Shown here one piece after another: positions 1 through 9,151 of a stretch of DNA of 63,646 nucleotides. The notes below the pieces were generated by a model, which was not told the DNA's origin, did not search any database, and saw only the letters and a list, made by a program, of their open reading frames with translations. This DNA is from Flavobacteriaceae bacterium. Its GTDB lineage: Bacteria; Bacteroidota; Bacteroidia; Flavobacteriales; Flavobacteriaceae. Position 1 is the stretch's first letter. Every line of letters starts with the position of its first letter. The translations under genes and the position numbers were made by a program. The DNA lies in assembly GCA_947464335.1 (NCBI GenBank), contig CANHWG010000006.1, positions 1 through 63,646 of the forward strand, in the 5' to 3' direction.

Positions 1-1933
1 AAAACTGTTTTGCTTTCGGATTATTTTCATCCATACTAAAGTAGGCAATGTTGCAACTTAGTTCGTTGGCAATCTTCAAACATTGCTCATCTTCGGCATT
101 TAAAATAGCCCAGCCATCTTTCTTAATACTTTTAACAACGGTACTTTTCACTCGAGCCAAATCATCTAAAGTATGAATATCACTTATGCCCAAATGGTCT
201 TCTTGGATATTGGTGATGATTCCGATATCGCATCGGCTAAAGCCAAGTCCAGAACGTAAAATTCCGCCACGTGCGGTTTCTAATACGGCAAATTCTACGG
301 TTGGATCTTTCAAAATATATTCGGCAGAAAGTGGTCCAGTAGTATCACCTTTTTCCATCATATGGTTTTGAACATAAATACCATCCGAAGTGGTGAATCC
401 GACCGTGTATCCGTTATTCTTTACAATATGCGCTAATAGTCGGGTAGTGGTTGTTTTTCCATTAGTTCCTGTTATAGCTATTATTGGAATACGGCTTGGT
501 TTTCCTGGTGGATAAAGCATATCAATTACAGGTGCAGCTACATTTCTTGGTAATCCTTCTGACGGTGCTAAGTGCATTCTAAAACCAGGTGCTGCATTCA
601 CTTCTAGAATACAACCTCCATTTTCTTTTAATGGCTGTGTTAGATTTTCTGCCATGATATCGACACCACAAACATCCAAACCAATCACTCTTGAAATTCG
701 CTCACAAAGGAATATATTTTCGGGATGCATCATATCGGTCACATCTATAGAGGTTCCACCGGTACTTAAATTGGCCGTAGATTTTAAGTATACAATTTCA
801 TCTTTCTTGGGAACGGTTTCTAAAGTATAATTCAATTTTTCTAGTAAATCTAAAGTATCTCGATCTACATCTATTTCAGTTAAAACGTTCTCGTGTCCAT
901 AACCTCGACGTGGATCTTTGTTTGTTTCGTCTATTAATTGTTGAATGGTCTGTTTTCCATCTCCTTTAACATGTGCTGGTTCACGTTTGGCAGCAGCCAC
1001 CAATTTATTGTCGATTACTAAAACTCTAAAGTCATAGCCAGTAATGAATTTCTCTACAATAACGCGATGACTGTATTTTTTTGCATAAGCTAAACCCGAA
1101 ACAGCGTCTTCTCGATTTTTAACATTTATAGAAGCTCCTTTACCGTGATTTCCATCTAATGGCTTAATTACAATTGGATATCCAATTTTTTTAATAACAT
1201 CGTCTAAATCTTCCTCGTCTACACAAATACCGCCATTTGCGACTGGTATAGATGCCGCATCAAGCATTTTTTTAGTTTGCTCTTTGTTGCAGGCAATGTC
1301 TACAGCAATGCTACTCGTTTTACAGGTAATAGTTGCCTGAAAACGCATCTGATTGATTCCGTATCCTAATTGTACTAGTGAGTTTGTTCCTAATCGTATC
1401 CAAGGAATATCTCTAGCAACGGCTTCCTCAACAATACTTCCTGTTGATGGACCAAGACGAACACGTTCTCTAATTTCACGCATTTTATGAATATCGGCTT
1501 CAAGGTCATAAGGTGTTCCAGCTATTAATGCTTCTGCAATGGCCACAGCACTTTCGGCTGCAAACAATCCGACATTTTCTTCGGTGTAACTAAATACTAC
1601 ATTATAAATTCCGGGTGTTTTGGTTTCGCGAGTTCTACCGAATCCGGTTTCCATTCCGGCCAATGTTTGAATCTCAAGCGCAATATGTTCAATCACATGA
1701 CCCATCCAAGTTCCTCGTTCAATACGAGAAAAGAATCCACCCCGTGTGCCTTCAGAGCAACGATGCTCTATCATTGTAGGGAACATTGCTTCAATTCTTT
1801 CACGGAATCCTTCTATTTTATTAGTTGGAAATTGCTCCATCTCCTCCAAATCAAGACGCATTTGGATTAATTTTTTGCGTTGTACACTCCAAATATTTGG
1901 ACCACGAAGTGCTTGTATCTTATCTATTTTCAT
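1..1933 (-). CDS. cphA: Cyanophycin synthetase, 3' end cut by the window edge
   Basis: About 644 N-terminal residues, beginning MKIDKIQALRGPN at the ATG at 1933, of a protein usually near 875 residues. CphA polymerises Asp and Arg into the storage peptide cyanophycin using ATP. An N-terminal domain is followed by an ATP-grasp domain (about residues 220-480, with GYPIVIKPLDGNHGKG). The Mur-ligase-type P-loop GTNGKTTTTR begins near residue 490, and the ITNIQEDHLG motif follows. The C-terminal part of the Mur-like domain lies outside the window. No cyanophycinase gene is visible on the upstream side; one could lie beyond the left edge. The family assignment is secure from the domain order. Confidence 0.95.
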   Translation of the reverse strand, partial: MKIDKIQALRGPNIWSVQRKKLIQMRLDLEEMEQFPTNKIEGFRERIEAMFPTMIEHRCSEGTRGGFFSRIERGTWMGHVIEHIALEIQTLAGMETGFGRTRETKTPGIYNVVFSYTEENVGLFAAESAVAIAEALIAGTPYDLEADIHKMREIRERVRLGPSTGSIVEEAVARDIPWIRLGTNSLVQLGYGINQMRFQATITCKTSSIAVDIACNKEQTKKMLDAASIPVANGGICVDEEDLDDVIKKIGYPIVIKPLDGNHGKGASINVKNREDAVSGLAYAKKYSHRVIVEKFITGYDFRVLVIDNKLVAAAKREPAHVKGDGKQTIQQLIDETNKDPRRGYGHENVLTEIDVDRDTLDLLEKLNYTLETVPKKDEIVYLKSTANLSTGGTSIDVTDMMHPENIFLCERISRVIGLDVCGVDIMAENLTQPLKENGGCILEVNAAPGFRMHLAPSEGLPRNVAAPVIDMLYPPGKPSRIPIIAITGTNGKTTTTRLLAHIVKNNGYTVGFTTSDGIYVQNHMMEKGDTTGPLSAEYILKDPTVEFAVLETARGGILRSGLGFSRCDIGIITNIQEDHLGISDIHTLDDLARVKSTVVKSIKKDGWAILNAEDEQCLKIANELSCNIAYFSMDENNPKAKQF

Positions 1934-2180
1934 GATTAGGAAATTAAAGAATAATAATTAGTAATGATTTTGTTAAAAATAGGAAATTTTTATTGTTGAC
2001 TTGTATTTTTTTAAATAAAAGGAAAAAAAATAAAATGAAGATTCCTTATTATTTATTGGTTAGGTATCATAAATTACTTTTTTTTGGTTTTAATAACCGA
2101 ATCTTATGTTCTCTATAATAAATTAATTGGTTAATTTTAAATTGATTGAAAAGAGTCTTATATTGCACTACTAACTTTTG

Positions 2181-3881
2181 ATGTTTAACCAACAGACCTG
2201 TTTTATTTTGAAAAAAAATATTTTTTATTTGATTATAATTATAGTGTCGACTTCTTTCGCGCAACAAAGAAAAGGACAACTTCATTTGTCAAATGCTACT
2301 CAACATGATTTGCATGTGTCATTTGGTATAAACGTATTACTGAACCAATCTACCTATTTTCAACAATTAATGGAAAGTGATTCTGAATTTAGGTCGATTG
2401 TAGAACACTATAATATTGAGTTGCAAAAAGATATTCAAATTTCAGAAGAACACTTACTTCTGATGGAAGAGAATGCCATCAAGCTCAGAGGAAATTCGGA
2501 AGCTGTTAGAAAACTTCGAAATATTTTTAAAATAAAAATTGATAATCCAACGAATTCAAAATTATTGGAGATTGGTATTGCTTTAGAGAAATTAGATATT
2601 GTTGAATATTGTTGTTTGACTTCTCTTGAACCTACAAAACCTCCGGTTGATATTCCGCCAACGACTTCAAATTTTGAATCCATTCAAACTTATATTCAAT
2701 CAAATCCTGGAGTGAATATGCAATATGCATGGAATTTAGGATTGAATGGACAGAACATTAAGTTGAGAGATGTTGAATATGGTTTTAATAAAAATCATGA
2801 AGAGTTAGCTTCTATAAACACTAGTCTTGCTTCAGGAATGACCATTTCTTCAAGCGCTAGTCAAGATTATACAGAGCACGGAACGGCTGTTTGTGGAATA
2901 TTATACGCTCACAAAGGAAATTATGGTGTATCAGGTTTAGCACACGGAGCTCAAGAATTAGTTTTATTTCCAGAGTGGCAACAGTCGGGTTATAATAGGA
3001 TTAATGCTGTTTCGCAATCTATAAATAATTCTACTTTAGGTGATGTTATCGTCTATGAAATGCAAGTCTCAGCATTTTCTAGTACAGATTATGTCATGGC
3101 AGAATACAATCAAGTTGTTTGGGATCTAACAAAAGCTGCGACTGATGCAGGTATTACTGTTGTTGCAGCAGCTGGTAATGGTGCTGTTAATATAGATTCA
3201 TCAAACTTTGCGGGTTATATTTCAAGAGGAGATAGTGGTGCCATAATTGTTGGTGCTGGAACTGCAGATACGAATCATGATAAGTTATCGTATAGTACCT
3301 ATGGCTCAAGAGTTGATTTGCAAGCTTGGGGAGAAAATGTAAGATCAATAGGTAAATTAGGTCTTTTTTATATCTTGATTGGCAACGATTTTAATCAGAG
3401 TTATCTAACTTTTACCGGAACGAGTTCTGCAACACCTATTGTAGCTTCCTGTGCTGCCGTGTTGCAATCGTATTATTTTAGTCTAACAAATACCTATTTG
3501 ACCTCTCAACAGTTAAGAGATATTATGAAAGAAACTGGAATTGAACAAGGTAATGTTTCGTTTGGATCAATTGGACCCATTCCCAATATGGAAGCAGCGG
3601 TACAAAGAGTTTTTAACGAATCTTTAGAAGTAAATTTAGTAGAAAAATTCAAGTTTCAAATTTACCCAAATCCAATTTCTAATCAGTTTACAATAATCTC
3701 AAGTGATTTGATTTCTAATGATGCAATACTCGAAATCTATACAAGTTTAGGTCAAATAATATATACTTCTAATTTGCCAATGGACAAGAATGTAGATGTT
3801 TCTCAATTATCTAGTGGAGTATACTTTGTTAAAGTTTCAGAAATGGGAAAAAGCTTTACCCAAAAAATGATAAAAAATTAA
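2181..3881 (+). CDS. Secreted S8 (subtilisin-like) serine peptidase with T9SS type A sorting domain
   Basis: An exported endopeptidase. A hydrophobic signal segment ending TSFAQQ is followed by a propeptide-like region and the S8 catalytic domain. The triad is visible as Asp in LRDVEYGF (about residue 195), His in EHGTAVCG (about 232) and Ser in GTSSATP (about 414), with the oxyanion Asn in AAAGNGA (about 330). The last 75 or so residues begin IYPNPISNQF and end GKSFTQKMIKN, which is a type A sorting domain for export and surface attachment or release by T9SS. The start is uncertain: TTG 2178, ATG 2181, or TTG 2208, which would give the compact signal peptide MKKNIFYLIIIIVS. The substrate is unknown. 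Confidence 0.9.
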   Translation: MFNQQTCFILKKNIFYLIIIIVSTSFAQQRKGQLHLSNATQHDLHVSFGINVLLNQSTYFQQLMESDSEFRSIVEHYNIELQKDIQISEEHLLLMEENAIKLRGNSEAVRKLRNIFKIKIDNPTNSKLLEIGIALEKLDIVEYCCLTSLEPTKPPVDIPPTTSNFESIQTYIQSNPGVNMQYAWNLGLNGQNIKLRDVEYGFNKNHEELASINTSLASGMTISSSASQDYTEHGTAVCGILYAHKGNYGVSGLAHGAQELVLFPEWQQSGYNRINAVSQSINNSTLGDVIVYEMQVSAFSSTDYVMAEYNQVVWDLTKAATDAGITVVAAAGNGAVNIDSSNFAGYISRGDSGAIIVGAGTADTNHDKLSYSTYGSRVDLQAWGENVRSIGKLGLFYILIGNDFNQSYLTFTGTSSATPIVASCAAVLQSYYFSLTNTYLTSQQLRDIMKETGIEQGNVSFGSIGPIPNMEAAVQRVFNESLEVNLVEKFKFQIYPNPISNQFTIISSDLISNDAILEIYTSLGQIIYTSNLPMDKNVDVSQLSSGVYFVKVSEMGKSFTQKMIKN

Positions 3882-3889
3882 TTTTATTT

Positions 3890-4729
3890 TTAGGTAATAA
3901 AATCAACTATTTTAAGATATAATTCTAGGTCGTGCATACTGTGGCCTAATCCGGAAGTTTCTATATAAATAGCATTTTTCCAGTATTTTGCATATTTTCT
4001 ACCTTCCTCTACAAGCACTACTTTGTCCTCAATATCATGAGCAATTAATGCTTTTTGAGTAAAATTTTGGGCAAATTTATGGGCTGCAAAATCATTAATA
4101 TCAATGCTAAATTTTTCAAAATAGTAGGTTTCTAACATATGCTTTATACGATTGTTTAAACTCAATAATTTTACAAAATTATCAGCAATGATTTTAAAAT
4201 CAGAAGGCGCGCCTAGCAGTATGACTTTTTTTATTGACGTGTTTTTGTATTTATGGAGATAAAAAGAAATTGCAGCTCCACCAATAGAATGGCCAATTAC
4301 AATTTTAGGTTGATACTTTTGAACAACAATGTTTATATATTCTGCAAATTTTGGGGCATTAAATTCTCTGCCTTCACTTAAACCGTGCGCTGGTCCATCA
4401 ATAGCAATAATGGTTTTTCCTAAAGGTTTTAAATGATGTAATAATTTTTTCCAACGTGAAGCATTACTTTCCCAGCCATGAACTAAAAGGATTACTTCTT
4501 CATTACCTTTCCAGATATACGTTTGAAACTTTTTATTATTGTATTCAAAAGTTTCAAGTGTCGCGCTTTGCAACGTTTTTGGCAAAACTCCATTTTTTAG
4601 TCTTCCTTTTCTGGGTTGACTGAAAAGTTGATAAGCTTTATTTTTTGCTTTTTCAACATTTATAAAGCTTAGGCAGTTAAGATAAAAGCCAACGGTTTTG
4701 GTTAGCAGGAATAATTGAATTTTTTGCAT
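3890..4729 (-). CDS. Alpha/beta hydrolase
   Basis: A 279-residue serine hydrolase of the alpha/beta fold. The oxyanion-side motif LLVHGWESN, the nucleophile elbow GHSIGG (about residue 145) and the late histidine in GLGHSMHD (about 261) are all present, so it is probably catalytically active. An N-terminal stretch of about 25 hydrophobic residues may be a membrane anchor, because no clear cleavage site is seen. The gene converges on the S8 peptidase gene, whose stop is only 8 bp away, and lies just downstream of the zinc-ribbon-like gene, separated from it by a terminator hairpin. Substrate is unknown; esterase, lipase or thioesterase are all possible. Confidence 0.85.
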   Translation of the reverse strand: MQKIQLFLLTKTVGFYLNCLSFINVEKAKNKAYQLFSQPRKGRLKNGVLPKTLQSATLETFEYNNKKFQTYIWKGNEEVILLVHGWESNASRWKKLLHHLKPLGKTIIAIDGPAHGLSEGREFNAPKFAEYINIVVQKYQPKIVIGHSIGGAAISFYLHKYKNTSIKKVILLGAPSDFKIIADNFVKLLSLNNRIKHMLETYYFEKFSIDINDFAAHKFAQNFTQKALIAHDIEDKVVLVEEGRKYAKYWKNAIYIETSGLGHSMHDLELYLKIVDFIT

Positions 4730-4730
4730 A

Positions 4731-4756
4731 AAAAAAATCCCGAGTAAATCGGGATT
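4731..4756 (-). terminator. Rho-independent terminator
   Basis: An 8-bp perfect stem AATCCCGA/TCGGGATT with a 5-base loop. On the minus strand it is followed by a run of seven T. It lies directly downstream of the coiled-coil zinc-ribbon-like gene and before the hydrolase gene, and so separates the two transcripts. Confidence 0.8.
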
Positions 4757-4762
4757 AATATA

Positions 4763-5542
4763 TTAAAGGTGAGCAAATAATTTTTGCATTTTTTCTCTTT
4801 CTTCTTCTGCTAACGATGCATCTACTAAAATTCTTCCTGAATGCTCATCGGTGATGATTTTTTTTCTAGCTGCAATCTCAACCTGAGTTTGCGGTGGAAT
4901 CGTAAAGAACGAACCTGCAGATGCACCACGTTCTATAGAAACTACGGCTAAACCGTTTCTAACACTTGATCGAATTCTTTTGTAAGCGGCTAATAAACGC
5001 TCTTCGATTTGTGCTTCGTATTCTGCTGATTTCTCCATTAAGAAGCTTTCTTCTTTTTGAGTTTCAGCCATGATGTCATTTAATTCAGCTTTTTTATGTT
5101 TTAAATGAGATGTTTTTTGTTCTAATTTTTCTACAGAATTAGAGATTACTTCTTTTTTATGTTCAATAGAGGCTTTTAATTCTTTGATTTGCTTTTCAGC
5201 CAATTGAATTTCCAATTCTTGAAACTCAACTTCTTTGGTTAAAGAGTTAAATTCTCTATTATTACGAACATCTTTTTGTTGAGCCGTATATTTTTTTATA
5301 GCTACTTGATGCTCGTCAATCGCATTTTTCTTGGTCTTGATTTGCTCTTCAATAGCTACTAAATCTGATTTCAACTTATCTAAACGAGTGCTTAAACCAG
5401 TAACTTCATCTTCTAAATCTTCTACTTCTAAAGGCAGTTCACCTCGTACATTTCTGATTTCATCAATTCTTGAGTCTATGATTTGTAGGTCATAAATTGC
5501 TCTTAATTTGTCTTCAACATTTAGTTCTTTTGTAGTCGCCAT
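4763..5542 (-). CDS. COG1579-type coiled-coil protein with degenerate zinc ribbon
   Basis: A 259-residue protein of the 'C4-type zinc ribbon domain-containing protein' family (COG1579). Residues 25-175 are a long, charged coiled coil rich in Lys and Glu. The C-terminal segment aligns with the family's zinc ribbon by its surroundings (SFFTIPPQTQVEI and SGRILVD). However, the positions that normally carry two CxxC pairs read ASAGS and DEHSG, so no cysteine remains. It is 3 bp downstream of the Nif3-like gene, the usual partner of this family, which implies one operon. The molecular role is not established. Family assignment is confident; loss of zinc binding is inferred from the missing residues. 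Confidence 0.88.
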   Translation of the reverse strand: MATTKELNVEDKLRAIYDLQIIDSRIDEIRNVRGELPLEVEDLEDEVTGLSTRLDKLKSDLVAIEEQIKTKKNAIDEHQVAIKKYTAQQKDVRNNREFNSLTKEVEFQELEIQLAEKQIKELKASIEHKKEVISNSVEKLEQKTSHLKHKKAELNDIMAETQKEESFLMEKSAEYEAQIEERLLAAYKRIRSSVRNGLAVVSIERGASAGSFFTIPPQTQVEIAARKKIITDEHSGRILVDASLAEEEREKMQKLFAHL

Positions 5543-5545
5543 ATT

Positions 5546-6640
5546 TTATAAGTACTTAACTGGATTTGTATTTTCTTCCGAAAAAATGATTGCAAAATTA
5601 GGGATTTTTTTCTTAAGAAAATCAACAATATAATTTTTTGTAAATCTTTCACTTTCGAAGTGTCCGATATCTGCTAAAAGAAGCTGGTTTTCAGCTTCGT
5701 AGAAGTTATGGTATTTCAAATCGGCAGTTAAAAAAACATCCGCTTTTGCTTGAATGGCATTCTTTATGGCAAAACTTCCGGAACCGCCGAGAACTGCAAT
5801 TTTTTGAATCGATTTTCCAACAAAGGCACTGTGTCGAATGCCACCACATTGCATTTTGTCTTTTACATAAGCTAGAAACTCACTTTCATTCATTGGCGTT
5901 TTAAGTTCACCAATCATTCCGAGACCAATATTTTGATGTGTATTTTGTAAATCATAAATTTCATATGCCACTTCTTCATAAACATGATTAGTAAACAAAG
6001 CTTTTAAAATTTTGCTTTGTAGGTATTTTTCAAAAGTAACTTCAATTTTAATTTCTTCGTTTTCTATAAACTCGAAACGATTACCAATTTCAGGATTACT
6101 ATCTTCATTGCCCATATATGTCCCGATTCCTTTAGAGTTGAAGCTGCAGTCCTCGTAATTACCAATTTTTCCTGCTCCAGCATCAAATAAGGCATTGCGA
6201 AGCGATTCAACGTTTTCTGGAATAGTATAGGTAACCAGTTTTTGAATGAAGTTTTGTTTCGGAACTAATATTTTAGTATTTACTAAGCCCAAAGCATCAG
6301 AAAATATTTTGTTAACACCTTGTTTGTGATTGTCTAAAGCGGTATGAACGGAATAAATGGCAATATCATTTTTAATGGCCTTTAAGACGGCGCGTTCTAC
6401 ATAATTCTTGCCCGTAATTTTCTTTAAACCTGTGAAGATGATAGGATGGAAGCACACCACCACATTGCATTTTTTTGTAATAGCTTCCTCAATTACAGTT
6501 TCTAGTGCATCGTGGCAAACGAGAATTCCAGTAGCTTCGGCATTAGCATCACCAACAAGCAAACCTACGTTGTCAAAATCTTCGGCGTAGGCCAAAGGTG
6601 CCATTTCTTCTAGTACTGAGAGTATTTCTTTTATTTTCAT
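5546..6640 (-). CDS. Nif3-like dinuclear metal centre hexameric protein
   Basis: A Nif3/YbgI-family protein of 364 residues from the preferred ATG at 6640 (MKIKEILSVLEEMAPL). Likely metal-binding motifs are visible: VVCFHPIIF, YSVHTALD near the N-terminus, and DIGHFESE near the C-terminus. An inserted domain separates the two halves, as in the long form of the family. The reading frame extends upstream to 6679, but those extra 13 codons are only the translation of a tandem heptamer repeat, so the internal ATG is the likelier start. Nif3 proteins are widespread metal-binding proteins of unsettled function, often annotated as GTP cyclohydrolase I-like. The gene is co-transcribed with the downstream coiled-coil gene. 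Confidence 0.9.
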   Translation of the reverse strand: MKIKEILSVLEEMAPLAYAEDFDNVGLLVGDANAEATGILVCHDALETVIEEAITKKCNVVVCFHPIIFTGLKKITGKNYVERAVLKAIKNDIAIYSVHTALDNHKQGVNKIFSDALGLVNTKILVPKQNFIQKLVTYTIPENVESLRNALFDAGAGKIGNYEDCSFNSKGIGTYMGNEDSNPEIGNRFEFIENEEIKIEVTFEKYLQSKILKALFTNHVYEEVAYEIYDLQNTHQNIGLGMIGELKTPMNESEFLAYVKDKMQCGGIRHSAFVGKSIQKIAVLGGSGSFAIKNAIQAKADVFLTADLKYHNFYEAENQLLLADIGHFESERFTKNYIVDFLKKKIPNFAIIFSEENTNPVKYL

Positions 6641-6643
6641 ATT

Positions 6644-6676
6644 TTGGTTGTTGGTTGTTGGTTGTTGGTTGTTGGT
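6644..6676. repeat. Tandem heptamer repeat, about 4.7 copies
   Basis: The unit TTGGTTG is repeated head to tail immediately upstream of the Nif3-like start codon. Two 10-bp direct repeats (AACCATCAAC) follow at 6691 and 6705. Because the unit is 7 bp, a change in copy number would alter the spacing of the leader. Confidence 0.9.
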
Positions 6677-6716
6677 CAAATTAATCTTTTAACCATCAAC
6701 TGCTAACCATCAACAA

Positions 6717-7286
6717 TTAAGTTGCCCATTCGTTTAAAGATTCTTTTATAATCCAAACGCCATTTACTTTTTCAAATAATAAAAAACTGCCACTATTGTG
6801 TTCTATGTTTCTATAAAATGCAATTTTAACTAAGACAAAGTTATTGTTTGCAAAATAGATAGGTTTGCTTACAATCATTAATCGTTGGTTGTTTTGATTT
6901 TCTCTGTCAGATATGGTTTTATATTCATCAAAAGATAGGCAAGCATTAACTTTACTTTTTAAATATTGATTTTGGTTGTCAAATAAGATGTTATAGGCAG
7001 CAGACCAATCTTCGTTGATAGTGATATCTATTTGCTTTTTGATTTCAATTGCATTTTTTTTAAGTATTTCACTTTTAGAAATTACTTCCAAAACTTCTTC
7101 ATTGTTGGGTGCTTTTTTGCAGTAAAAACTTAGTAGTTGCAACCGACCTTTAGCAATTACTTTTTCGTTTTTAAAGTATTTGGTAAAAATAACTTTCAAT
7201 AGCGCAGCATTATCAGTTTCTTGAGCTATTGCATTGGGCGAAATCAATAAGGATAAAAAGAAAAGGATAAAATAATATTGCTTCAT
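6717..7286 (-). CDS. Hypothetical exported protein
   Basis: A 189-residue protein with a clear signal peptide (hydrophobic FILFFLSLLISP, likely cut after NAIAQ). The mature part is Lys and Asn rich with no recognised motif. Its C-terminal third (FVLVKIAFYRNIEHNSGSFL, then VNGVWIIKESLNEW) has the alternating pattern of a beta-sheet domain seen in NTF2/SnoaL-like folds, but this is a guess. It ends just before the Nif3-like gene's leader and is transcribed divergently from lpxK. Probably periplasmic. No function can be assigned. Confidence 0.75.
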   Translation of the reverse strand: MKQYYFILFFLSLLISPNAIAQETDNAALLKVIFTKYFKNEKVIAKGRLQLLSFYCKKAPNNEEVLEVISKSEILKKNAIEIKKQIDITINEDWSAAYNILFDNQNQYLKSKVNACLSFDEYKTISDRENQNNQRLMIVSKPIYFANNNFVLVKIAFYRNIEHNSGSFLLFEKVNGVWIIKESLNEWAT

Positions 7287-7315
7287 AAGATTACAACTAC
7301 TAGAAAATTTTCATT

Positions 7316-7323
7316 CAAAGATA
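7316..7323 (-). promoter_or_regulatory. -7 promoter element (TATCTTTG)
   Basis: A perfect match to the Bacteroidota -7 consensus TAnnTTTG on the minus strand, 30 bp upstream of the hypothetical exported protein. No convincing -33 TTG was found at the right distance. Assignment rests on motif and position only. Confidence 0.45.
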
Positions 7324-7344
7324 AAAAATCGTTACTTTCGTAGT

Positions 7345-8364
7345 ATGATTTTGTTGCGAAAATTACTCTTTCCTTTTGCCATAGTATATGGTTTTATCAC
7401 TTTTTTAAGAAATTATCTTTATGATAAAGGTATTCTAAAATCATACACTTTCGAAATTCCGATTATTGCTGTTGGAAATTTATGTGTGGGCGGAACAGGT
7501 AAAACACCACAGATTGAGTATTTAATTCGGTTGCTATCATCTAATTATAAGGTAGCTACTTTAAGTCGTGGTTATAAAAGAAAATCAAAAGGTTTTGTTT
7601 TGGCAGATGAAAGTTCAAATGCTGAAGTGTTAGGAGATGAACCGTTTCAATATTATTCGAAATTTCAAACGATTCAAGTGGCTGTTGATGCTGATCGTAA
7701 AAATGGAATAGAGCAGCTTTTAAATCAGCCTTCAGTGCCAGAAATTATTTTATTAGATGATGCTTTTCAGCATCGAAAAGTTAAAGCTGGGTTTTATATT
7801 TTGTTGACTTCTTATGACGAGTTGTTTTGTGATGACTTTATGTTGCCAACCGGAAATCTTCGTGAATATAGTTCGGCTGCCAAAAGAGCGAATTTAATTA
7901 TGGTTACTAAATGTCCATCAAGTATCACGGTAACAGAACAAGAAAAAATTAAAAAAGCGATAAATCTAGAGGTGCCCATCTTTTTTAGTTATGTTTCCTA
8001 TGATGATACTATTTATAATGATACGGAGAGCCTTCTCGTTAGTAAGGTAAAATCAGAATCAAAAGTATTATTGGCTGGAATCGCTAAACCAAAACCATTT
8101 TTTAAGTATTTGATGTCCGAAGCCGATGAAATAATGACATTTTCAGATCATCATCATTTTAGCGCAAAAGATATTGACACTATTAAAAACAAAGCCAAAG
8201 ATAGAATCATCATCACAACTGAAAAAGATTTTGTACGTTTGAAAGCTAAAGTTTTAAAAAAGCAGTTATTCTATTTACCAATAAAGAGCCAAATGGTAGC
8301 CAATCAAGACGCTTTTAATCAAACAATTATAAACTATGTGGGAGCTTATTCAAGAAACTGTTGA
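7345..8364 (+). CDS. lpxK: Tetraacyldisaccharide 4'-kinase
   Basis: A 339-residue inner-membrane-associated kinase that phosphorylates the 4' position of the lipid A disaccharide precursor. An N-terminal hydrophobic helix is followed by the diagnostic P-loop region VGNLCVGGTGKTPQ (about residues 45-58), then LSRGYKRKSKGF and LDDAFQHRKV. Length and motif order match the family. It overlaps the next gene (punA) by 29 bp, so the two are translationally linked. It supplies the lipid A pathway together with kdsA at 31-32 kb, which serves the core (Kdo) branch. Confidence 0.96.
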   Translation: MILLRKLLFPFAIVYGFITFLRNYLYDKGILKSYTFEIPIIAVGNLCVGGTGKTPQIEYLIRLLSSNYKVATLSRGYKRKSKGFVLADESSNAEVLGDEPFQYYSKFQTIQVAVDADRKNGIEQLLNQPSVPEIILLDDAFQHRKVKAGFYILLTSYDELFCDDFMLPTGNLREYSSAAKRANLIMVTKCPSSITVTEQEKIKKAINLEVPIFFSYVSYDDTIYNDTESLLVSKVKSESKVLLAGIAKPKPFFKYLMSEADEIMTFSDHHHFSAKDIDTIKNKAKDRIIITTEKDFVRLKAKVLKKQLFYLPIKSQMVANQDAFNQTIINYVGAYSRNC

Positions 8365-9151
8365 TTATATAAAAAGCAAAACCAATTTCAGTCCAGAGTA
8401 TGGTGTTATTCTAGGTTCAGGATTAGGGAGTTTTACCGATGATATCAACATACAACATACATTACCATATCACGAAATTCCTAATTTTCCTGTTTCTACG
8501 GTTCAAGGACATAAAGGTGCACTTGTTTTTGGAACTATTGGCGATAAGCAAGTTGTGGCAATGCAAGGGCGCTTTCATTTTTATGAAGGTTATGATATGA
8601 AACAAGTGACGTTTCCGGTCCGTGTGATGAAATATCTAGGCGTTACTAAACTGATTGTTTCTAATGCTTCTGGTGGTGTGAATTCAGAATATGAAGTGGG
8701 TTCTGTAGTGATTATTAATGACCATATAAATATGTTCCCAGAACATCCATTAAGAGGCAAGAATGACGATCGTTTTGGTCCACGATTTTTGAATATGAAC
8801 GAATCGTATAATAAGGATATGATTACTAAAGCAAAATCTATAGCTGTTGAAAATCGTATTACGGTGCATGATGGAGTTTACCTAGGTTTGCAAGGACCAA
8901 CTTTTGAAACTTTTGCCGAATATAAAATGGTGAAAATTTTAGGTGCTGATTGTGTTGGAATGTCAACAGTACCCGAAGTTATAGTTGCGCGCCATATGGG
9001 TATCGATTGTTTTGGATTATCAGTTATAACCGATATGGGTGATGTTGAAGCAAGTATGGAAGAAGTGAGTCACGAAGAAGTTCTAAAAGCGGCTGCAAAG
9101 GCAGAGCCACACGTTAGAAAATTGATAAAAGAATTAATTCTTCAGTATTAA
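8336..9151 (+). CDS. punA: Purine-nucleoside phosphorylase (trimeric type)
   Basis: A 271-residue PNP class II enzyme that cleaves purine nucleosides with phosphate to the free base and ribose-1-phosphate in the cytosol. Family motifs run in order: VILGSGLGSF (phosphate-binding), QGRFHFYEGY, VSNASGGVN, GPTFETFAEYK and GMSTVPEVIVARHMG. The ATG at 8336 lies inside the end of lpxK. The end overlaps the stop codon of the convergent histidine kinase gene by 4 bp, leaving no room for a terminator outside coding sequence. Confidence 0.96.
   Translation: MWELIQETVDYIKSKTNFSPEYGVILGSGLGSFTDDINIQHTLPYHEIPNFPVSTVQGHKGALVFGTIGDKQVVAMQGRFHFYEGYDMKQVTFPVRVMKYLGVTKLIVSNASGGVNSEYEVGSVVIINDHINMFPEHPLRGKNDDRFGPRFLNMNESYNKDMITKAKSIAVENRITVHDGVYLGLQGPTFETFAEYKMVKILGADCVGMSTVPEVIVARHMGIDCFGLSVITDMGDVEASMEEVSHEEVLKAAAKAEPHVRKLIKELILQY

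Noticed and set aside
2067..2285. Minus-strand frame of 72 codons over the start of the S8 peptidase gene
   Set aside because: It covers the promoter and signal peptide of a well-supported gene and shows a low-complexity Lys/Asn/Ile composition without any motif.
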